A stretch of DNA of 10,638 nucleotides. Source: an uncultured Desulfobulbaceae bacterium. Its GTDB lineage: Bacteria; Desulfobacterota; Desulfobulbia; Desulfobulbales; BM004. Of this stretch, positions 7,033 through 10,638 are shown piece after piece. The translations under genes and the position numbers were made by a program. The notes under the pieces are model-generated. The model made no database searches and was not told the origin of the DNA. It worked only from the letters and a program-made list of their open reading frames with translations. Location of the stretch: contig CAMYJP010000049.1 of NCBI GenBank assembly GCA_947258675.1, positions 1-10,638 of the forward strand. The letters are read 5' to 3'. How positions within the stretch are numbered: the first letter of the stretch is position 1; every line of letters starts with the position of its first letter.

Positions 7033-7038
7033 AAGGAA
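7033..7038 (+). promoter_or_regulatory. Ribosome binding site that decides the zwf start
   Basis: AAGGAA lies six bases before the ATG at 7045 and directly abuts an in-frame TTG at 7039. The spacing excludes the TTG and supports the ATG, which gives a 523-residue protein. Confidence 0.75.
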
Positions 7039-7044
7039 TTGGCA

Positions 7045-8616
7045 ATGGACATCCAGCCAGATAGAAAGACTGAAGCTACTCAAACATCAGGTAAAGCACC
7101 AGTCGCGGATTCATGTGAGTATGCCGCTTTAGCCCCAAAAGAATCCTGTACCATAATCATTTTCGGGGCATCAGGTGATCTGACCACAAGAAAACTCATC
7201 CCGGCGATCTTTAACCTATTTGTAAATGCTAGTCTACCTGAGTCATTTTCGATCGTTGGCTGCAGTAGGACACCACTTGACCGAAAAAGCTTCATTGAAA
7301 TGCTAGGAAATAAGTACCCTGCAAAAAACGACGACAAACAAAATCAATGGGATAATTTTGCCGACAATCTATATTACCAGCAGATTACTTATGATAATTC
7401 CTCTTCATATAAAGATTTCGCATCATTTCTCAGAAAACTGGATGAAAAAAAACAGACACAGGGTAACAGAATATTCTATTTAGCCGTGCCGCCAACCTTG
7501 TATCCAATAATTGCCGAAATGATCGGCAGCGCTGGGCTCGCGCATGAATATACCGATAATAATGGATGGGTGCGTATTGTTGTAGAAAAACCTTTTGGCA
7601 GAGACCTAACTACGGCATTAGAGCTCGAACGCATACTCCATAATAGCTTTGAAGAACACCAAATTTTCCGAATTGATCATTACCTCGCTAAGGAAACGGT
7701 GCAGAATATACTTATGCTTCGTTTTGCAAATACAATTTTCGAACCACTCTGGAACAGAAGTTATATTGATTATATCGGTATTGTTGCTGCAGAGCACTTG
7801 GGAGTTGAACACAGAGCAGGATATTATGAACAATCCGGTGTTATTCGGGACATGTTCCAAAATCATTTAATGCAGCTTTTGGCATTAACTGCAATGGAAC
7901 CTCCTTCGAATTTTGAGGCTGCCAGAGTACAGGATGAAAAAGTAAAAATATTTCGATCTCTAAAACCCTTATCATTTGAAAATATTCAAAAAAATCTTAT
8001 CTTAGGGCAATATGACAAGGGAAAACGGAAAAATGGCCAACTTTCGGCTTACCGTCAGGAACCAGATGTGGATCCCGCTTCCAGAACGCCTACTTTTGCA
8101 GCAATGCGGATTTTTATTGACAATTGGCGTTGGCGAGACGTTCCATTTTATCTCATCTCCGGTAAACGGTTGCGACGCAAAGAGACAAAAATAATTATTC
8201 AGTTTAAAAAAGTTCCTCACTCGATGTTCAGAAATGTCTTAGAAGAAAAAATAATTGCCAACCGTCTAATAATGGGAGTATTCCCTCGAGAAGAAATATC
8301 CCTTACTTTTCAGACGAAAAGTCCTGGTGCTAAAGACTGTCTGCGCCCTGTGACAATGGATTTCAGATACGATCAAAACTTCAGTGGTCCAATACTTGGC
8401 GCTTATGAAAAAGTTCTACTGGACTGTCTTAAAGGTGATCATATGCTCTTCTGGCGTCAAGATGGGGTCGAATTATCCTGGTCGTTTCTCACCCCTATTC
8501 TGAAGGAATGCGAGGTATGCGAAGCGGACAGCAGGGATATAGACCTGTATCCTTATCCATCAGGCAGTTGGGGACCTATTCAGGCTCATAAATGGACTCA
8601 GCTAATTCTGGATTAG
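7045..8616 (+). CDS. zwf: Glucose-6-phosphate 1-dehydrogenase
   Basis: Oxidises glucose 6-phosphate to 6-phosphogluconolactone while reducing NADP (or NAD), the first step of the oxidative pentose phosphate pathway, in the cytoplasm. The 523 residues are near the usual bacterial size of about 490, with a polar N-terminal extension of roughly 30 residues. The nucleotide-binding loop GASGDL is at 41-46, EKPFG at 181-185, and the substrate site RIDHYLAKE at 209-217 with the catalytic-type His212 and Lys216. The usual glycine of DHYLGKE is alanine here (A215, codon GCT at 7687-7689). Later blocks such as NILMLRFAN and FEPLWNRSYIDY, and a C-terminal NWRWRDVPFYLISGKRL, fit the family. It heads a run of same-strand genes ending in pgl, the enzyme that uses its product. 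Confidence 0.97.
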   Translation: MDIQPDRKTEATQTSGKAPVADSCEYAALAPKESCTIIIFGASGDLTTRKLIPAIFNLFVNASLPESFSIVGCSRTPLDRKSFIEMLGNKYPAKNDDKQNQWDNFADNLYYQQITYDNSSSYKDFASFLRKLDEKKQTQGNRIFYLAVPPTLYPIIAEMIGSAGLAHEYTDNNGWVRIVVEKPFGRDLTTALELERILHNSFEEHQIFRIDHYLAKETVQNILMLRFANTIFEPLWNRSYIDYIGIVAAEHLGVEHRAGYYEQSGVIRDMFQNHLMQLLALTAMEPPSNFEAARVQDEKVKIFRSLKPLSFENIQKNLILGQYDKGKRKNGQLSAYRQEPDVDPASRTPTFAAMRIFIDNWRWRDVPFYLISGKRLRRKETKIIIQFKKVPHSMFRNVLEEKIIANRLIMGVFPREEISLTFQTKSPGAKDCLRPVTMDFRYDQNFSGPILGAYEKVLLDCLKGDHMLFWRQDGVELSWSFLTPILKECEVCEADSRDIDLYPYPSGSWGPIQAHKWTQLILD

Positions 8617-8644
8617 CTACCACAAAATGATTATAAAATAGAAA

Positions 8645-8650
8645 AAGGAG
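8645..8650 (+). promoter_or_regulatory. Ribosome binding site supporting a TTG start
   Basis: AAGGAG sits seven bases before the TTG at 8658. No ATG or GTG lies at suitable spacing in this frame, so the TTG is the start of the next gene. Confidence 0.8.
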
Positions 8651-8657
8651 ACATTCA

Positions 8658-8990
8658 TTGGAAACCTATTATCAGCCGAAAGATCTTTTAAAATTTGAAG
8701 AAATTGGCAAGGACGCCCCCGAACTTGCAAAAAAATTTTTTGATTACTACAGCGCTGTTTTCGCTGAAGGAGAACTTACTGAACGTGAGAAATCTTTAAT
8801 CGCTCTTGCAGTTGCTCATGCCATACAGTGCCCTTACTGTATTGATGCATATACACAGGGATGCCTGGAAAAGGGCTCCAGCTCAGGCGAAATGACCGAA
8901 GCCATACACGTCGCGACGGCAATAAGGGGTGGAGCTTCTTTGGTGCATGGTGTGCAGATGCGTAATGTAGCTGAAAAAATTTCTATGTAA
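8658..8990 (+). CDS. Carboxymuconolactone decarboxylase-fold (AhpD-like) protein, arsenosugar-associated type
   Basis: A 110-residue all-helical protein of the carboxymuconolactone decarboxylase/AhpD superfamily. The redox motif is C58-P-Y-C61, followed by IDAYTQGC with a third cysteine at 69 and a histidine at 84 in EAIHVATAIRGGASLVHG. This is the pattern of thiol peroxidase-like members rather than of true decarboxylases. It closely resembles the small peroxidase-like family named for its linkage to ArsS, and it lies 24 bases before arsS here. Members of that family sometimes carry selenocysteine in the CxxC motif; here both positions are plain cysteine codons. A role as redox partner of ArsS or in detoxifying arsenic or peroxide by-products is inference. 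It starts with TTG. Confidence 0.85.
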   Translation: METYYQPKDLLKFEEIGKDAPELAKKFFDYYSAVFAEGELTEREKSLIALAVAHAIQCPYCIDAYTQGCLEKGSSSGEMTEAIHVATAIRGGASLVHGVQMRNVAEKISM

Positions 8991-9014
8991 TCCATTAGAT
9001 CAGGGAAAATACAA

Positions 9015-10016
9015 ATGTATTTGTCAGATAATACATCTGAAGGAATATTGGCCAAATCAACAACAGAACCATTTAATCTGACTCTGGCCAAGCATTCACT
9101 TCACTTGACGCGCGGCAAGGTGAGTACCTTACAGATAAATGTCGGTCTGTTGTGCAATCAAGTCTGTAAGCATTGTCACCTGGAAGCAGGGCCAACAAGG
9201 CATGAGGTTATGAGCAAAGAAACCATTCGCCAGGTTGTAGTCTTTGCAAAAAAGCACCATTTTGATTGTATTGACATTACTGGTGGAGCACCGGAAATGA
9301 ATCCAAATTTAACCGAATTGCTCAAATCCCTGGGAACACAAACCCACAAGTTACTGCTACGATCCAACCTCACAGCTATTACCAATACCAAACAACAACA
9401 TCTGATAGACCTATGCAAACAGAACAAAGTGGGCATTGTTGCTTCTTTTCCTTCTATCAACGAAACCCAGGCTGAAGGACAACGTGGAAAAGGCAATTTC
9501 AATAAATCGCTGGAAACACTCAAACAGCTCAATTCTATAGGTTACGGACAACCAGGTACCGAACTTGAGCTTAATCTTGTGGCGAATCCCACAGGTGCTT
9601 TTCTTCCTTCATCCCAACAACAGACAGAAAGAAGATTCCGAAAAATTTTATTGGAAAAATGGGATCTGGTTTTTAACAATCTGTACACTTTTGCAAATGT
9701 ACCGTTGGGCAGATTCTACAAATGGCTTATACATTCAGGGAACTTCGCAGCATATTTAGAAAAACTTTCTACAAGTTTTAACCCATGTGCGATTGATGGT
9801 TTGATGTGCAGAACCTTACTCTCAGTTTCTTGGGACGGGTATCTCTATGACTGTGACTTTAATCAGGCGTTAGGACTATTTATGGGTAATAATAAAACAC
9901 ATATTTCTGAACTCCATAAACTTCCCAAACCAGGTTCTGCAATTGCAATCGCGGATCATTGCTACACCTGTACCGCCGGTTCCGGTTTTACCTGAGGCGG
10001 TTCCATAACTGCCTGA
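9015..10016 (+). CDS. arsS: Radical SAM selenoprotein ArsS; TGA at 9993-9995 read as selenocysteine
   Basis: ArsS is a radical SAM enzyme of arsenosugar biosynthesis; in cyanobacterial work it adds the 5'-deoxyadenosyl group to a methylated arsenical. The [4Fe-4S] motif CxxxCxxC is C47, C51, C54, followed by DITGGAPE at 87-94. A cysteine-rich C-terminal half holds C258, C265, C280, C316 and C319. The plain ORF stops at residue 326, in the middle of the family's terminal motif. Reading the TGA as Sec gives HCYTCTAGSGFT-U327-GGSITA and then a second TGA at 10014-10016, for 333 residues. The ArsS family ends in CxxCTAGxGSS(C/U)GG, so U327 falls exactly on the conserved Cys/Sec position. It lies between the CMD gene and pgl. 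A weak AGGGA lies upstream of the ATG. Family assignment is firm; actual Sec insertion is strongly supported but unproven. No arsM is in view. Confidence 0.9.
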
Positions 10017-10024
10017 GTTGCGGG
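10002..10024 (+). promoter_or_regulatory. Putative bacterial SECIS hairpin for ArsS Sec-UGA
   Basis: Bases 10002-10010 can pair with 10016-10024 (eight pairs of nine, including two G-U pairs, with one A-C mismatch) around a 5-base loop GCCTG at 10011-10015. The loop starts with G, 16 bases after the TGA at 9993-9995. Both points fit the general rule for bacterial SECIS elements: a short stem-loop in the message just after UGA, with a G at the start of the loop. The terminating TGA overlaps the loop and stem. A competing hairpin, GGCGGT with ACTGCC (9996-10001 and 10008-10013), sits closer to the UGA. Confidence 0.5.
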
Positions 10025-10055
10025 CATTCTATCGATATTTTATAAATCAATTAAT

Positions 10056-10638
10056 ATGTTTACTGAAACTCTTAGGGCTCAAACGCTTGATGAAATCAGC
10101 CGAAAAGCGGCAGAATTCATAATTGAAACCGCTCTTATTTCTTTAAAATATCAGCGTGTATTCTCACTTGTCCTGGCTGGTGGAAAAACTCCCCAAGTAT
10201 TGTATGAACATCTTGCTTCTCCGCCCAGCATCAGTAGAATGCCTTGGGGAAATACCCATCTTTTCTTTGGTGATGAGAGGTGGGTGGCACACGACCACCA
10301 TGACAGCAATTATTCAATGGCATACCAGACTCTTCTTTCAAAAATTTCAATTCCAACTGCAAATATTCATCGGATACCTACAGACCTGGAAGATCCTGAA
10401 ACCGGAGCAAAGACTTATGAATCAGCACTTCATGATTACTTTAATTTTACTGCAGAAAATAAGAATACCGGTTTTGATATGATTCTATTAGGTATGGGAG
10501 AAGATGGTCACACCGCTTCTCTCTTTCCTTCATCCCCTGTAATTGAAATCGAAAATCAATGGGTGGCAGCAGTTGCTTCTCCTAGTGGTTCTCCGGCAGT
10601 CCCTCGCATTACTCTTACACTGTCGGCAATTAACAACG
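10056..10638 (+). CDS. pgl: 6-phosphogluconolactonase, N-terminal 194 codons (cut by window end)
   Basis: Hydrolyses 6-phosphogluconolactone, the product of Zwf, to 6-phosphogluconate. The reading frame is open from ATG 10056 to the last base, so the 3' end lies outside. Visible hallmarks of the SOL/DevB-type lactonase are LVLAGGKTP (38-46, usually LSGGSTP), LFFGDERWV (69-77), DMILLGMGEDGHTASLFP (141-158) with the catalytic-type His152, and PAVPRITLTLSAIN (180-193). About 40-60 residues are probably missing, judged from the usual length. No ribosome site precedes the ATG. The frame is the same as that of arsS, with only the second TGA (10014-10016) between them. Its place three genes after zwf supports one pentose phosphate operon. 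Confidence 0.95.
   Translation, partial: MFTETLRAQTLDEISRKAAEFIIETALISLKYQRVFSLVLAGGKTPQVLYEHLASPPSISRMPWGNTHLFFGDERWVAHDHHDSNYSMAYQTLLSKISIPTANIHRIPTDLEDPETGAKTYESALHDYFNFTAENKNTGFDMILLGMGEDGHTASLFPSSPVIEIENQWVAAVASPSGSPAVPRITLTLSAINN

Larger units (their letters stand above)
6223..7044 (+). other. Gene-poor AT-rich spacer between flagellar and zwf units
   Basis: About 820 bases without a supported gene on either strand. It must contain the end of the flagellar transcript and the start of the zwf transcript. No intrinsic terminator with a T run is visible after the FlhX gene. Two TTGACA boxes occur, at 6282-6287 and 6835-6840, both in the shared context CTTCTTGACAA, but neither has a good -10 box at 16-18 bases. 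A 7-bp inverted repeat TTTAAAC/GTTTAAA (6788-6794 and 6809-6815) could be an operator. A heptamer array and a large nested inverted repeat are listed separately. The left half may be decayed DNA. Confidence 0.6.

Noticed and set aside
6941..7132. A 63-codon + strand ORF overlapping the start of zwf in another frame.
   Set aside because: No ribosome site, no recognisable motif, and about half of it overlaps the firmly supported zwf start.
9993..9995. Treating this TGA as a genuine stop, a nonsense mutation or a sequencing error.
   Set aside because: The six codons after it continue the family motif (GG directly after the Cys/Sec position) and a stop follows at once at the expected length. A random nonsense mutation at exactly the known Cys/Sec site is unlikely.
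10156..10482. A 108-codon ORF near the right end.
   Set aside because: It lies inside pgl in a different frame; the pgl frame carries all the lactonase motifs.

Overview
The window looks like the chromosome of a Gram-negative, flagellated, anaerobe-type proteobacterium with moderately AT-rich DNA. The best guess is Desulfobacterota, for example a Desulfobulbales-like sulfur-cycle bacterium. This rests on three things: the flagellin-FlaG-FliD-FliS order, a separate FliK-like/FlhX pair, and a selenocysteine form of ArsS. The placement is inference; no rRNA or other marker is present.

Region 1 (1-4680, + strand) is a late flagellar filament cluster. It holds the 3' end of one flagellin, a complete short second flagellin, a strong hairpin, flaG, fliD (filament cap), fliS (flagellin chaperone), a small helical FliT/FlgN-like protein, and a PilZ protein with an intact c-di-GMP motif. 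Together these genes make, chaperone, cap and probably brake the filament.

Region 2 (4681-6222) is a separate unit. A weak hairpin is followed by a sigma-28-like promoter that sits almost on the start codon of a FliK-like gene. One base after that gene's stop codon comes a 95-codon gene for a free FlhB C-terminal domain (FlhX). Both point to control of the flagellar export switch.

Region 3 (6223-7044) is about 820 AT-rich bases with no supported gene. It carries a degenerate heptamer array and a nested imperfect inverted repeat.

Region 4 (7045-10638, + strand) is a probable operon: zwf (glucose-6-phosphate dehydrogenase), a CxxC carboxymuconolactone decarboxylase-fold protein, the radical SAM protein ArsS, and pgl (6-phosphogluconolactonase, cut by the window end). 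The two arsenosugar-type genes are wedged between the two consecutive enzymes of the oxidative pentose phosphate pathway.

The main finding is that the apparent stop of arsS (TGA at 9993-9995) is almost certainly a selenocysteine codon. Reading through it restores the family's C-terminal CxxCxAGxGxxUGG motif, and a second TGA ends the protein seven codons later. A SECIS-like hairpin follows at the expected distance. A standard gene caller would truncate this protein and lose its probable key residue.
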